NCBI GenBank assembly: GCA_013397695.1
Contig: VYZI01000347.1
Location: forward strand, 616,336 to 680,335
Origin: Centropus unirufus
Lineage: Eukaryota; Chordata; Aves; Cuculiformes; Centropidae
Reading direction: 5' to 3'
Length of the DNA stretch: 64,000 nucleotides
Part shown: piece after piece, positions 52,561 to 64,000 of the stretch
Position numbering within the stretch: position 1 is the stretch's first letter
How the letters are laid out: every line of letters starts with the position of its first letter
The notes under the pieces: generated by a model
Seen by the model: the letters and a program-made list of their open reading frames with translations, nothing else
Told to the model about the DNA's origin: nothing
Database searches by the model: none
Program-made: the position numbers and the translations under genes

Positions 52561-54279
52561 CAGTAGTGACTACTCTCAGAGCTTTCTAGCATGAAATGCC
52601 GATGGACTTAGATGTTCTGCCAGAACATGGGTTCAGAGATGGAAGTTCATAGCAGGTACTTTCAGGAGAATGGTTTGGGACTTCTGTTTTGAGAGGCCTA
52701 GGCAACAAGAATTTATGTTTCCTCATCTCCAATTTCAGTTGTCAGCACGGGGTTGCTTTTGATCTGTGTGAAAACCCAGCAGACCACTGCAGCCCATGCC
52801 TTTAGTGTTAAGGCGCTACGCACAGATTCTGAGCCTAAACCCGCTCTTGTTTGCCCTAGGCAGAGCTGACCTGTTTGGCTCAGCATTGAGCTGCCACCTA
52901 CAGGGATAAGTGGTCTCTCTCAGCCTCATTCTTGCAGTACTGAGACCAGATCTGAAGGTGAACCACTGGCTTGTACCTGTCTCTTGCTATCCTAGAGGTA
53001 GGAATTCAGTTTTTACTTCTCAGGCTGTCAGCATCCCACGTGTGGAATACAAGGTCATTGCTCAGTATTCAGCTCCCATCTGGGCCCAGGAATGACTGTT
53101 CCGGCGCTCCTCGCAGCCTTTACTCATTGTTATTCGAAGGACTGATTTCAGTATAATTTTTGTAAGCATCCCTACGTAGAGAAGTAGTTGGAACAAAACC
53201 ATTAGCAATTATTTCCAGAGACAGATCTCTTTGCTCCTGTGCATTTAAAATGCTTGCAGTCCCTCATTTGTCTGCAGGGCCATGGTGCAGTGTTTCCACA
53301 CAGGGTCTGGAGCATCCCTTTTTCTTTTCCATGGCACTGTCATGACATCTTCTGTTGGTACAGCTGTTCTCACGTCACCAAGTAAACATAACCAAGCTGG
53401 AGCTAAGAGCATTCATCAGAACCTCACTGTTGCAGGAAACCAGTCTGCTCCTGGACCTCCCCATGCCTGTTTTCTGCAGGGCCCACGGAGTGGAGGAGCA
53501 GCTCCTCTCCGTTCCTCATTTCCTTAGCACTTTACCAGTGAAGGGAAGGAAACATGGAGGATCAGCACAACACTGTTTGCATTAACACTGTAAAAGTGCA
53601 ATGCAGGATAAACGGTGCATGCCCTTCCCCCTGGCTTGAGTGAGTGAGTGGGTAGTGGCTCACACGCTTCCCTGGGGGAACCACCCCGGTGCCATCAGGA
53701 TGCAGACAGGAGGATGGTCAGCTTCACAGGAAAAATTACTGGAGCAGCTTTCTGTGTTTTTATACAGGGAAAGAAGATTAAGAGACATTCGGGTAAGTGG
53801 TATGGATACCTGCAGGGCCATGATTTCTTAAAGACGTCGGGTCCTGATGGAGAGCAGGTGGTCATACCTGTGGGCTGCAGGTGGGAAGATCTGGAGAGGG
53901 TTTGCAATGGCTGCTCCACCCTGGCTGCTCTCCTTTCACAGCAACTGGGAGGGCACGTGTGTTATGTGAGATTCCTCTGCATGCAGAGGATCCACACTGT
54001 CAGACCTTTCAGGTTTATGGCCCTTTTCCACTGGAGGAGCCATCCCCAAGTAGCTGCAGCAGGGTTTGGGTCTGATCCCATGTCATTAGGGAGCATTGGT
54101 GCAATCATTACCCTCGTTAGAAATGTTAACCACAGCCTGTGGAGGGATGGCAGCGCTTTATCTAACAAGCATGCCACTGTCTTTCATCAGCTGATTGTAA
54201 TCATCTTGGAAGTTCCAGTGTGTCTGGTTTTCCCTCTCCTTTTTTACAATTGTGTTTTGTTTAACTTTTCCTAATGAGC

Positions 54280-54545
54280 CCAGTGAAAAGCAATTGTTCT
54301 AAATAAATCATGTGCGCTACAAAGCAGTATATCACAATTAGGTTCCCATTATACTTTAATTAGGCATTCCATTATTAAATTGATGTCTTTGGCTTCTTCC
54401 AGGTCTCAGACTAATCCTGAAACAAATTCCTCTTTGTGGATAAATATTAGTCAGTCGTAATTAACGAGTATTCATTGGAGTTGTGGCTTTTCATTAAATC
54501 CCTTTCTGATTAAGATGGCTCCCCAAGCACTGGGCTGATTAAATG
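54280..54545. other. Candidate conserved non-coding block rich in TAAT motifs
   Basis: The block contains repeated homeodomain-like cores (CAATTAGG, TTAATTAGG, ATTATTAAATTGATG, CGTAATTAACGAG) in about 265 bp, with no recognised repeat element. It shares TTAATTAGGCATT with the block 2 kb upstream. This is typical enhancer texture, but conservation is untested. Confidence 0.32.
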
Positions 54546-56349
54546 TAATAAGATTTGTCCACTTGTGTGTATCATGGTCTGGTGGAAACTGTTTTAGCAC
54601 CAGGGGATTGGGAACAATAAGTTCCTATGCCAACGCAGGGAGTATGGCTCTGAATGCCTGTTCTCCACAGCACTGTGTGCTCTTGTACCCCAGGGCACTG
54701 GGGTTTGCCGGTCAGTCAGCAGTGGAGAAAACCATGAAAATCGAGTTAGCAGTGTTAGCATTGGATATCAACGGGTTCAATTGCATCTTGAGGGTTCCAA
54801 TGAAGACCAGAAGACTGAAGGATGTTAGAGGCTTTCCTCTGTTCACTGAGTCAAGGCTGGGGCTTTGCTGCTTGACTGAAGCCCCAGCGCTGCTCTGCCC
54901 CAGCCTTGTTTCAGCCAGTGGGATGTACAGATGAGCTAGTTTCTATGTAAATACGTCTCAGCTGTGAACTCTGATAATAAAACAGACCTTCCTGACAGAA
55001 GAGCAGATTAGGGTTTGTTTTCAGAGCAAAATCCTCGTCCTGGATTTAAAACAAGGTGGAGCAAACACACGATATAGTAGATATATGGATATATATGTAT
55101 AAGCCTCACAGTTTTCTGTGTGCCTTCCTGTCAGGCTTCTGGTGCTGCTCCGCATTCCTCTTGTTTTGCACACAAAGAGGAAAACAAACTGCTGTGACAA
55201 AGAATGGCAGTTGCACAACTGGTGGAGCTATGAATCACGAGGGATTGGCTCAGGACACCCATGGAAGTGCTGCATCCCAGTATCTGGGGTGGATGGTGCA
55301 GGTGTTTTTTTCAGTGCCCCGTTCATGCTCTATTTCTGGTGCCAGGTAGATTCTAATCTAGTGGTTTGGTTTGTCACGGGCTGTGTTTGTAATATCGAGT
55401 CTCTCAGAAGTTTGAACGCGTTTCCAGTTTCCTCTCGCATAACCCAAACATCATGGCACTGGGCACATCATCAAGCCCATCCTGTGTATTGTGAGGAATC
55501 CAAGTTCACTCCTAACTCCTGGGCTGCTGCAGCTGCACAACCACGAGCGAGCACCGCAGGGTTTGAGAGGGCAGGGTTGTAGCCCCGTGTTGGGTTCCTG
55601 CAGCTGAAGGGGACTCTCTAGTGGTTGCCTTTGGGTAGCAATGGGAACAGACAGTGAAGTGCATTGAGTAAACATGAGGTTACTCCTCTGTAGCCACTCA
55701 GAACGTAAGCAAAATCGAGTAAGATGAGGAGAGGAAGCTGAACTCTAAATTATAGAGAAGAAAGGCTGTCATGCATGAGGAACCAAGGATGAAATCTCTT
55801 TACTGGCCGTTGCTTATTTACCTATGGGCTACTGTGACAATGTTCTGTGGTTACCAGCGTCATCCTCTATTGGCATGAGCTGAGGCCTGGTGGAAAGTGC
55901 AGAGTCCATGGCGTTTCAGAGGAGATAGGATGCTCTTTCATTACTGAGTAACAATTGCTACAGCTGCTTCCTGCTGAACACCAGTTTACCAGCCTGTGTT
56001 AAACTGTTTTTCTTTACTCCTCACAGCTTTGTCATGACTTTCCAAAGACAGGACTCTGAGTGAGTTGTGGTGTCAGGCTGCAGATCAGCTGGGGTCTGAT
56101 GTTCCTCTGTCCAAGGCAGTCTGAAAATTATTAAAAATTATGGGAAAGTGATGCAAAGATTCCTATCCTGGCAAACACTAGAGCTACTGAAAAAGAAAGA
56201 GAGAGATGTATTTGCAGAATGTAACTGATGATTGTGGGAGGATTAGGAGGAAGTAAACGACATCTAGTGGAATGAACTGGGGATTCGGAAGGGTAGTGCC
56301 TCTAACGCTGGCTTTTTAACTGAGATACTGAAAGTCAAGATGTGTTTTG

Positions 56350-56840
56350 CATAGAATCATCTGGTTGGGAAAGACCTTTGAGATTATCAAATCCAGCCCT
56401 ACCTGTGCACTACTGAACCAGATCCCTGACTACCTCATCTACCCGTCTTTTGAATACCTCCAGGAATGGGGACTCCACCACTGCCCTGGGCATCTTCTGC
56501 CAGGGCCTGAGAACCCTTTCCATGAAGAATTTTTTCCCAATATTCAATGTAGACCTCCCCTAGTGCAACTTGAGGACATTTCCTCTTATCCTATCACCTG
56601 CCACTTGGGAAAAGAGACCGACACCCACCTCACTACAACCTCCTTTCAGGTAGCTGTAGACAGGGATAAAGCCTTCCCTCAGCCTTCAGGCTAAGCAACT
56701 CCAGTTCCCTCAGCCACCTCTCAGAAGCCTTGTTCTCCAGCCCCTTAACCTTTGTTGCCCTTCTCTGGATGCGCTATATTACCTCAGTGTCCTCCCTGTA
56801 GTGAGGGGCCCAGAACTTTCCACCAACCTACAGTACAGGG
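56350..56840 (-). mobile_element. CR1 LINE 3' fragment, antisense orientation
   Basis: The fragment begins with ATAGAATCATCTGGTTGGGA, the reverse complement of a CR1 3' terminus, and runs through the antisense of the ORF2 tail (CATGAAGAATTTTTTCCCAA, then CTTCTCTGGATGCG and GAGGGGCCCAGAAC) before it is truncated. About 490 bp, strongly diverged, with no intact coding. The long + strand frame at 56347-56694 is an antisense shadow. Confidence 0.9.
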
Positions 56841-58630
56841 TTCACATGTACAGCTTCTTATTAAAAATTTGACACTTTTCTTTTGCCAGAATTCCAGGTT
56901 ATAAGCCAGCTGCATTGTTTACCTAGCAGTGACGTCCTGCAATGTTGAGCATCATTGGTATGGCAGCTGTGTATGAAAACTGTTCCAGAGTGATTCGCTC
57001 TGCTGTTAACTCTGTGAGGCCAGTTGAAAACAACGGTGGAAGCTGTAGATGCAGCAGCTGGATGCTGGCAGAACTGGATTACCTTGGAGAGAGATGCATT
57101 TTCTTGTGCAGAGTTGGATGCTTAATTCTGTCTGCTTTGGAGAGGGACTGTTCATCTGGGCAGAGAGCAGAGAAGTGCATGTGAGGGGAATACTTCACTC
57201 TCAGACCCCTGTGATTTCAGATGCCTAGCCAGTAACAGTGGGGTAAAGTGGGCAGTCTGCTGTATTAGAAGAATTAAGATAAGCTTGAGCTGCATACACA
57301 TGCTCTGGTTTCACATGTGATTTATTTTAAGGATATTTGATGCCCCGTTTTTATTTTACTGTCATGGTACTTTATCCAGAAATACCTGGATGCTTGGTTT
57401 AGCTTTCTTTATGTATTTTTTTAAGAAAATCAGCCATTTCCAAATTTACCTACATTTGCCTGTCTAGAAAGACGTCTTGGCAAGGTAGAGTGCATGCATT
57501 GCTCTTTAAAAAGATTTCATTGCAGTGTATTAAATCATCTTTATTTCAAGCATGATTGGGATTCTTGTCTGAATTTGTTGGCTGCTTGCCAGGAAATCCA
57601 TGTTAGAGCTTAGCAGAGAGGACAAGTTGTGTACCAGTACATCACTGTCTGTTATATGAAATACATCAGTAGTCATGTCCTGTAAGCCGAGAAACATCTT
57701 TTCTCCTTCCTAACATAAAACTTACCTATGAAAACCAAATTCCATAGGTGTATGTGGAGCAAACACGTAGAGTGAGAGGCCAGGAGTGAGCAGATATGCA
57801 GGCAGGGGAATAAACAGCGCATTTTGGTTATCTGGATCTGATAAATATAGTTTGGGAATGATAGAATAAAGAGTGGTGAGTCAGTTATGCCTGGTCATCC
57901 CAAGTGATTGAAAATAACTTGTTATTTGAACCCTTTTATCTCTTCGCTCCCCCCTCTCCACATATTTTTGTATTTTATTTATAGTTCAACCAGCTTTTGC
58001 ATTGCAGTTTGTAAATTAACCCTCCAGAGCCGGGGGACAAGGACAGAAGGGCAACAGCCCCAAGGTCAGCCTGGCAATGGACCGACTGGGACCACATGTT
58101 CACGGTTGTGATGGCCGGGTCCCCCCTGCCATGCACCTCCTTCCTTTGTCTGACCAGAGATTCCTCTTTTAGCTGATTAATAATTAGTACCCCTTCCAAA
58201 TCAAAGCAGATTCCTCCACACCCCCCAACAACTTCAGTTCATGATACTGGTTTACAAATGAAGGAGATGTGGCATCAGGCTGCAAACGATCGGATTTAGG
58301 TGTACTTGGAGAAAGAATTCAGCCCATGTAATGATTGCTGATGCCCTTATATCTCTTGATATTCCGACTGGCCAGGCTGGAGTGGATCCCAGTAGTCCTC
58401 TGCTCCTGTACGCAGCACGCAGAACACGGCTCCTTCCATTGAAGAGCAGAAAACAGCCAGGCTGTCCCTTCCTCAGGCACCCACCGTCAGGGACAAGGAT
58501 TTCTTTAAGTCTGTGGTGTCAGCAGGTGGAAGGTCTTTCCTTATGTCAGAATGCCTGTGGAAAACTGGATAGCACACATAAGCATTGGTATGCAGGATCA
58601 CTCTGCTCTGTTAATCAAGGCCAGCATTAT

Positions 58631-58680
58631 CACAGAATCACAGAATGGTAGGGGTTGGAAGGGACCTCTGGAGATCATCT
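58631..58680 (-). mobile_element. Short CR1 3'-end fragment, antisense orientation
   Basis: About 50 bp match the reverse complement of the CR1 3' tip: CACAGAATCACAGAATGG, then GGGTTGGAAGGGACCTCTGG. It is truncated immediately afterwards and followed by a short T-run at about 58695-58703. Confidence 0.88.
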
Positions 58681-59526
58681 GTTATCATTCTGTCTTTTTT
58701 TTTGTTTGCTTATTTGATTGCAACACTTACCCAAAAAAGATTTCCAATAACTGCTGAGTTCAGAGTGATTTAGATTAACACTGGCTGACACCGCTGCTTT
58801 AAAGAGGGCTGCCTGAAGTTTTAAATCTCCACAGGGATGATCATTCCCAGGAGGGTCTGCAAATCCTTGAAGCTGCTCCCTCCTGGTCCTGAGCTCTCAA
58901 ATTAAAATAACTAACAGCTTGGGCACCGAGGCAGTGATATTTCTCAGTCAGCAATTTTAGATGGCTTTTGTTTTAATGTCCAGAAATGTATCGTTGTTTC
59001 AAAGCTGAGGTACAGTACCTGGTATTGTGAAACAGCTAGTCCTGTTCTGCTTGCTTCCCTACCTGTTCTGATTGTGGGGCTGAACAGTTTATTCACAGAA
59101 ATCCCAAGCCTCCTTCTGTGGGGTTTCCCGAGGAAATGTGTATAGAGTTGAGGGTATTAAAGGGCATGGAGGGAGCCCCAGCCAACACTTCATGGTGGCC
59201 TGGAGATGCCTGAAGCATATGGAGATGTGTGATGAGGGGACAGGAGGAAACAGTTGTAGTTGTGTTGTGGGAAGTGGAGTGCGTAAAAGATTCACGTCTT
59301 TATCCCACTTTTCACAGAACAGCTTATTTTAAGGTGATCATGGGTATTTTGAAAGAATATCTCGGTACACCTCTCAACATCTGGCTCAACAGGTCAATGG
59401 CGTGCTGCTCTGTGATGAGCTGTGGCTAAGAATAACATCTTCTTTGCTGGATCAATGCAGGGAAGAGACTATATAATCCTTGTGTGATTTATAGTGTCAA
59501 TGGTAACTAAAAAAGGACAAATGACG

Positions 59527-59547
59527 ACTGCTGAGGTCCTCAGCAGT
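59527..59547. repeat. 10-bp inverted repeat with single-base centre
   Basis: Arms ACTGCTGAGG (59527-59536) and CCTCAGCAGT (59538-59547) flank one T. The half-sites TGCTGA and TCAGCA are those of a Maf recognition element, but here they are five bases apart rather than the one or two of the consensus, so Maf binding is doubtful. Confidence 0.88.
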
Positions 59548-60465
59548 TTCCTCCTGGGGATGGAAATTGATAATAGCCACCACTGTTAATGCTGGGGAGA
59601 TTTAGCTGCCTGTTCACTTTTCAGGCTGCTGAGAGTCTGAGCAATTCATTGCTGGGATTTGCCTGGCACCCACCCTCATTTTTGGCTCACTGGTGGTCAT
59701 TTTGGCTTTAAGAGCTTCTGTTCTGAGTCATCATCTTGGCCCTGAAGTCGCTGCTTAAATAGATCCTTCTGTCTCACAGTGAGCATGCCCAGCATCGCTC
59801 AAACACAGGTAGGAGCAAGAATGTGTCCTTGTCACTGATGTGAACCACAACTGAGGAACAAGTGGTCCTCGAGCGCCAGGTGGTGCTGGTATCTGAGGGG
59901 AGGGGTCCATCGACCAGCCTGCTTGTCTGGAGCTGCACTTCGGGGCTGAGCAGCGTTTGACCTGTTGCAGCTACCTTGCAGTACTCTTAGTGAATGTTTC
60001 TGAAGAAGGTTAATATAGCTTAATCCTTCTTTTGATATTCAGGCTGGGTTTTCCCCCTACAGTTAAAATCTTATGCCAACGTAGTATTATTATGGAACAC
60101 ACAAAATTAGAAATAATTTTCAGTTTAGTTTTTTATTTGAACCTTATAGGATGCTTTTGGTGGTAAGGAGTTAGAGGAGGCAGTGAGATGTAAGACTGGT
60201 CTGCCCACACACAAAGGAGCGGGCAGGGAAAGCCCCAAATCTAGACACAGAAAGTGTCCCTACCCTTGCCCTTCCAAGGCTGTCACAGCGAGCCATCGTC
60301 CCTTGGGCTGGGGAGACATCCATCACTGGGAGGCAGTGGGAGAGGTTTCCATTCATCCTGTCACAGAGGGGGTTACTGCTTGCAGGGCTCTGGATGTGTA
60401 ACTGGGTCCTGAAGAGAAATGGATTTTTGATTGTACAAGTGGGGAGACTGTGGGTCTGGGGTCGA

Positions 60466-60488
60466 TCTGTCTGTCTGTCTGTCTGTCT
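60466..60488. repeat. (TCTG)n microsatellite
   Basis: Five and a half perfect TCTG units, followed by a CTCTCTGC transition. Likely length-polymorphic. Confidence 0.9.
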
Positions 60489-63400
60489 CTCTGCATGGGG
60501 CAGCTGGAGAAGAAAGGATCAGAAGATCAGTTCCCAGGTAACCCTGAGTGTGAGTCCAGTTACTGAGAGGACCAACACCGTGTGTGTGTCCATGCAAGGG
60601 GTCTGTACCAGCCACCACAGAGGGGCTTTGGCCCCAGGGACTTGTGTCCAGGTGCCAGCACCAGGGAACATGAGGACCCAGGGCCAGCCAGCTGCCGCAT
60701 CCTGCTTATGGCCAGTCGCTAGCACAACCCATAGCATTTATCCATGATAATGATTCCCACTGATGGCAGGAAGAAAGTCCTGGAACTGTAAATCTGAGAC
60801 TAGGGTGCCTGTTGTGAAGAGCTGGGCTGCCTGCCTGACATTTTAGCCTTCGGGGCAGTTTCTTAGCTTAATTAGATTACAGATGCAAATCCGTGAACAT
60901 TTGATTTCCTCTGTCCTTCTCCTGTGGGATGTGGATACACACAGGATGAGGAAGATCCCTCAGATGTCATTTAAAAGCATTGCAAAGAGTAGTTTATCCA
61001 CTGAGGTCTTCTCTGAACTATGAACAAATACGCTTACGTCATTTTTGACCCACTGGAGTGGTGGAATGATGTGGCTTCCCTTAGGGCAATTCCTTCTGAA
61101 AATGTGCAGACCAGTCTTTTTCAGCAGATCTTTAAACTCAGATGGAAAAAAGATCTTTAAAATCGGTGACTGCCTTGTGTCTTCACGTAGGTTCACTTTC
61201 TTTTGCTGGTTGACTGGCACCTTGCTTTTGATCCGAAAATTGTGCTGTTGCATTTCTCCAGACGGCAGAGATGATGAGCTTTATGTCAGAGGGAAACAGC
61301 GACAGTGGAGATGCTCTAGCCAAGGATGCAGGTTCAAAATGGCGTGATTAAACCTTGCCTAAGAGGATTCTGTACCTGCTCATAAATCATCTGCCTTAAT
61401 CTGCTGCAGTAACTTTTCTTCTTGATAGCCGATCCGCTTGTAGCACGTCTGGCAGTGGAACACTGACCCTACCTACCCATGGTAAAGGTGCCAGTGATAG
61501 ATCAGCAGAGAACACACAGAGCGTTTTTGTTCAAGCGTGGGGCCTTAGTGGACAGAACACTGGCAGGGCATGTTTCTTTCAGCAGCTGTAGGAAATGTAT
61601 TGAAGCTGGTCCTTTCCATATGCTTGCCTTGCTGGGGAATTAAAGCTTCAGGCTGCCATTTGTGTGGAGTGTTTAAATATGCATGGCCCAAATAAGGGGC
61701 CTGGTGGGGAACGTTCAAATCCTCTTGCATAGGAAACCTGGCTTTCAGGTCTTCTCTCTCTGATGTTTCTGTGCTTTCAGGTACGCTAAATCTGCCTTTG
61801 AAGTTTCATTTCTTCTTGTGTAAAATACATGTTAACAGGTGAACCTTAGGGCTGGGATTTAGGAGATACTGGTTCAAGCTGGACACACTGAGCGGGTCAC
61901 ATAATGATCCTCTGCCTCAGTTTCCCCTTTCATTATGCAGAAGGAGTACTGTCCCCTCTTCGGTATGCGGCTCTTTGAGTTTGGTTCTGGGTAATGGGCT
62001 TAGAAGGCGTAATGTGTTGTAGGCTTTCTGTAGTTCGGTGTTAAGCCCTACAGGACAGTATATGCCTGGAGATACTAAAATCCATAGGTATGGAGTAGAT
62101 AATTCCCATTCTTATCAGGAATTTGCAGGCAGAAATATGTCTGCATGCTGAAGAGATCCAAGCAGCTGTGTGGGTGTGGGGCGTCCTGCCAGTCCAACAC
62201 CTGCATAGATTGAGAAACTCTGTCTCTTAAGCCAATCTGCTGCTTTACTCCTGTGGTCCCAATGCCAGTGATCCTGCATGTGAAGCCTTGATTTTCCAAG
62301 AACATTTGTATAATGGCAGATGGACTGTTTAGCTGTGAAGACACAAATGACTGCAAAGTGGGTGAGAAAGTCGTGTAGCCAAAACCTTGTTTCATTGAAG
62401 GCTTTTTTCCATGCAAGGTTCTTAGGAAGGCCAACCTTTCCTGGCCTCCTTCTCGAGGTGAGAAGTGTGGTTTTGGAGCAGGGGGAGGAGAAATGCGGAC
62501 TGTTCCCAAAATGAAAATACTTTGTGCTGTTATGCAGCAGGCTGGGCATCATTTCTCTGGGTAAGGGCATTCTAAGACACATTTGATTTTGGCATCTGTT
62601 GGAAGGAGATCTGAAAGGTTTTAGCTGTGTTAAACACAGAAACTCTGCTTAGATTGGATGTGGTCCTGTAGCTGGATAAAAGCTGGAGTATTGAGTTTTG
62701 CTCTGACAGACCTCCTGGGCACCATCCATAGCTCCTCAAAAACCCAAATAACCTGCCACAAAACTGTCTGAGGGCTATTGTGAGACAGTGTCCTTACAGA
62801 ACACTTCAAAAAGGCTGAGCCAGGCTTTTCTCTCATTTTTTATATTTGGCGCTTAACTTCAGATACTTTATTTTGAACATGGCCTTTGAAAGCAACTCTC
62901 TGTGATACTGTGATTCTGTCCCTGTGACACTGGGAGTTGTAAAGGAAAGCCAAAATACAAGGGAAGGGGAGCAGGTGAAAAGGGGGAGTGTGGCTAAAGA
63001 GTAGGTTTTGATCATCTTTGCAAGAAGTGATGTCATCCATGAGAACCAAAACGTTCAACCACTGCAACTGGACGCAGCTCTTGGTCTCCAGTTCTGTTTT
63101 GCCCTGAGCCAGCCGGCCAAATGAGAGCAGCGGGATAAATCACTGCTGGCAGAACTCAGCAGTTATGCAACATCCAGTGCAGCAGGCGCCTATTTTTAGA
63201 TTGGTTTTATACCAGCAGAATTTACTTTATGAAATCTAAAAAGAATGTCTGGTTGGAGGCCAGGGGCTAAGGAGGGTACTGAGAAAGGGCACTGTGTAAA
63301 AACACTGAGCACAGCGATGCGCTAGCGGACCCTGCATTGACGATGCTGACAGCCTGGCAGGAGTTGGCTTGGTCGGTTGTGGCAATGAGGAGGAGAGGGG

Positions 63401-64000
63401 TTTTCATTAGAATTCCCTTGGATTTCTGATCAACAATTGCTTTTTAAATGGCTAACTCTACACACTTTACCTTAATAGCTGACTCTGCGCTTTACTTAAA
63501 GCCGGGCCTCTCCATTTCAGCTGTCCTTGTCTCTCCCAGCTCTGGGATGCAGTGGGCAGTAGCTCCCCTCCAGACAGTTCTGGATGAGTCAGATCTAAAG
63601 AGCTTGTGTTGAGGGGAGCACTCTGCAGATCTTGCAAAGCTAGAGAGACACTCCTCATCCTCTGTGAGGTACCCTAGGTCTAATGAGAACCCGATACCTA
63701 GTTGGTAGGTGTTGGATGTACGCTTCCTCCATCTTCAGTAAATTGGGATTGTGTATGCTGCTCACTCCAGATCGGACTGACTCCTTTGCAGTGTTCACAG
63801 GAGCATACACTAAGTTGTATTTCATTAGTTAAAAGCCATTTTAGCTTGCAGTGCAGGTAGGAATAAGTGAAGAGCAGTCTCACATGCTCTGCTCTTTTAT
63901 CCAAGACCTGATGTGCATCATCTCTCCTTCAGGTTTGACTTCACCCTCTTGCTCCTTGTGCTGTAATTCACCATTTGTTTGGGTTGTGTATAATTTTGTT

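Larger units (their letters stand above)
17372..64000 (+). other. LCLAT1: Very long LCLAT1 intron, open at the window end
   Basis: No exon is recognised between the donor at 17372 and the end of the window, so the intron is inferred to exceed 46.6 kb. It holds five CR1 fragments, simple repeats, a diverged direct-repeat pair, several short perfect hairpins and A+T-rich repeat-free blocks, listed separately. Open frames exist on both strands, but none shows a recognisable domain, and several of the longer ones start at GTG rather than ATG. A nested gene or non-coding RNA cannot be excluded from sequence alone. Confidence 0.75.

Noticed and set aside
53648..54274. 208-codon + strand open frame
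   Set aside because: It begins at GTG, has no domain I recognise and runs into A+T-rich unique intron sequence; no splice or promoter signals support it.
56347..56694. 115-codon + strand open frame
   Set aside because: It is antisense to the CR1 copy at 56350-56840.
62075..62582. 144- and 155-codon minus-strand frames overlapping in different registers
   Set aside because: Two registers stay open together, which points to composition rather than coding; no homology is recognised.
62895..62925. CTCTGTGATACTGTGATTCTGT, resembling a CR1-type tail
   Set aside because: No CR1 body precedes it on either strand, so the resemblance is too short to call.
1..64000. tRNA, rRNA, snRNA genes, CpG-island promoter, CRISPR array or intact retrovirus
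   Set aside because: No tRNA B-box/cloverleaf, U-snRNA core, dense CpG cluster, spaced direct-repeat array or paired LTRs was seen on reading both strands by eye; short snoRNA or microRNA genes could be missed.

Overview
This is vertebrate nuclear DNA, most likely from a bird. The evidence is split, spliced coding exons in a sea of non-coding sequence, plus several CR1 LINE fragments. Two of the fragments carry the avian-type tails ATTCTATGATTCTATGA and ATTCTGTGATTCTGTG. A galliform such as chicken fits, but I cannot fix the species from sequence alone. No bacterial, plasmid or phage content, CRISPR array or operon structure is visible.

Only one gene is recognised: LCLAT1 (lysocardiolipin acyltransferase 1, also called ALCAT1, LYCAT or AGPAT8), on the + strand. 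Three consecutive internal coding exons are present, at 2203-2401, 8384-8530 and 17255-17371. Spliced, they give 154 complete residues that cover the acyltransferase core: the HX4D catalytic motif, a GxxFIxR-like motif, the FPEGT motif and a following HPRTTG block. All three junctions keep frame with AG/GT splice sites. The exons for the N-terminal membrane segment and the C-terminal region were not found, so the window starts and ends inside introns of this gene.

Layout: 1-2202 is the end of an upstream intron. 2402-8383 (about 6.0 kb) and 8531-17254 (about 8.7 kb) are introns. From 17372 to the window end (more than 46 kb) is one very long intron with no recognised exon. The introns hold six CR1 fragments (about 1.9 kb in total), short simple repeats, a 23-bp tandem duplication just upstream of the third exon, and a diverged 60-bp direct repeat pair. 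Several perfect short inverted repeats are also present, along with A+T-rich, ORF-poor, repeat-free blocks that look like candidate conserved non-coding elements.

I did not find a convincing new biological system here. The most useful leads are the regulatory-looking blocks and hairpins in the long intron, the frame-preserving exon pair in LCLAT1, and one intronless 171-codon ORF with a strong start context. All need conservation or transcript data to decide.
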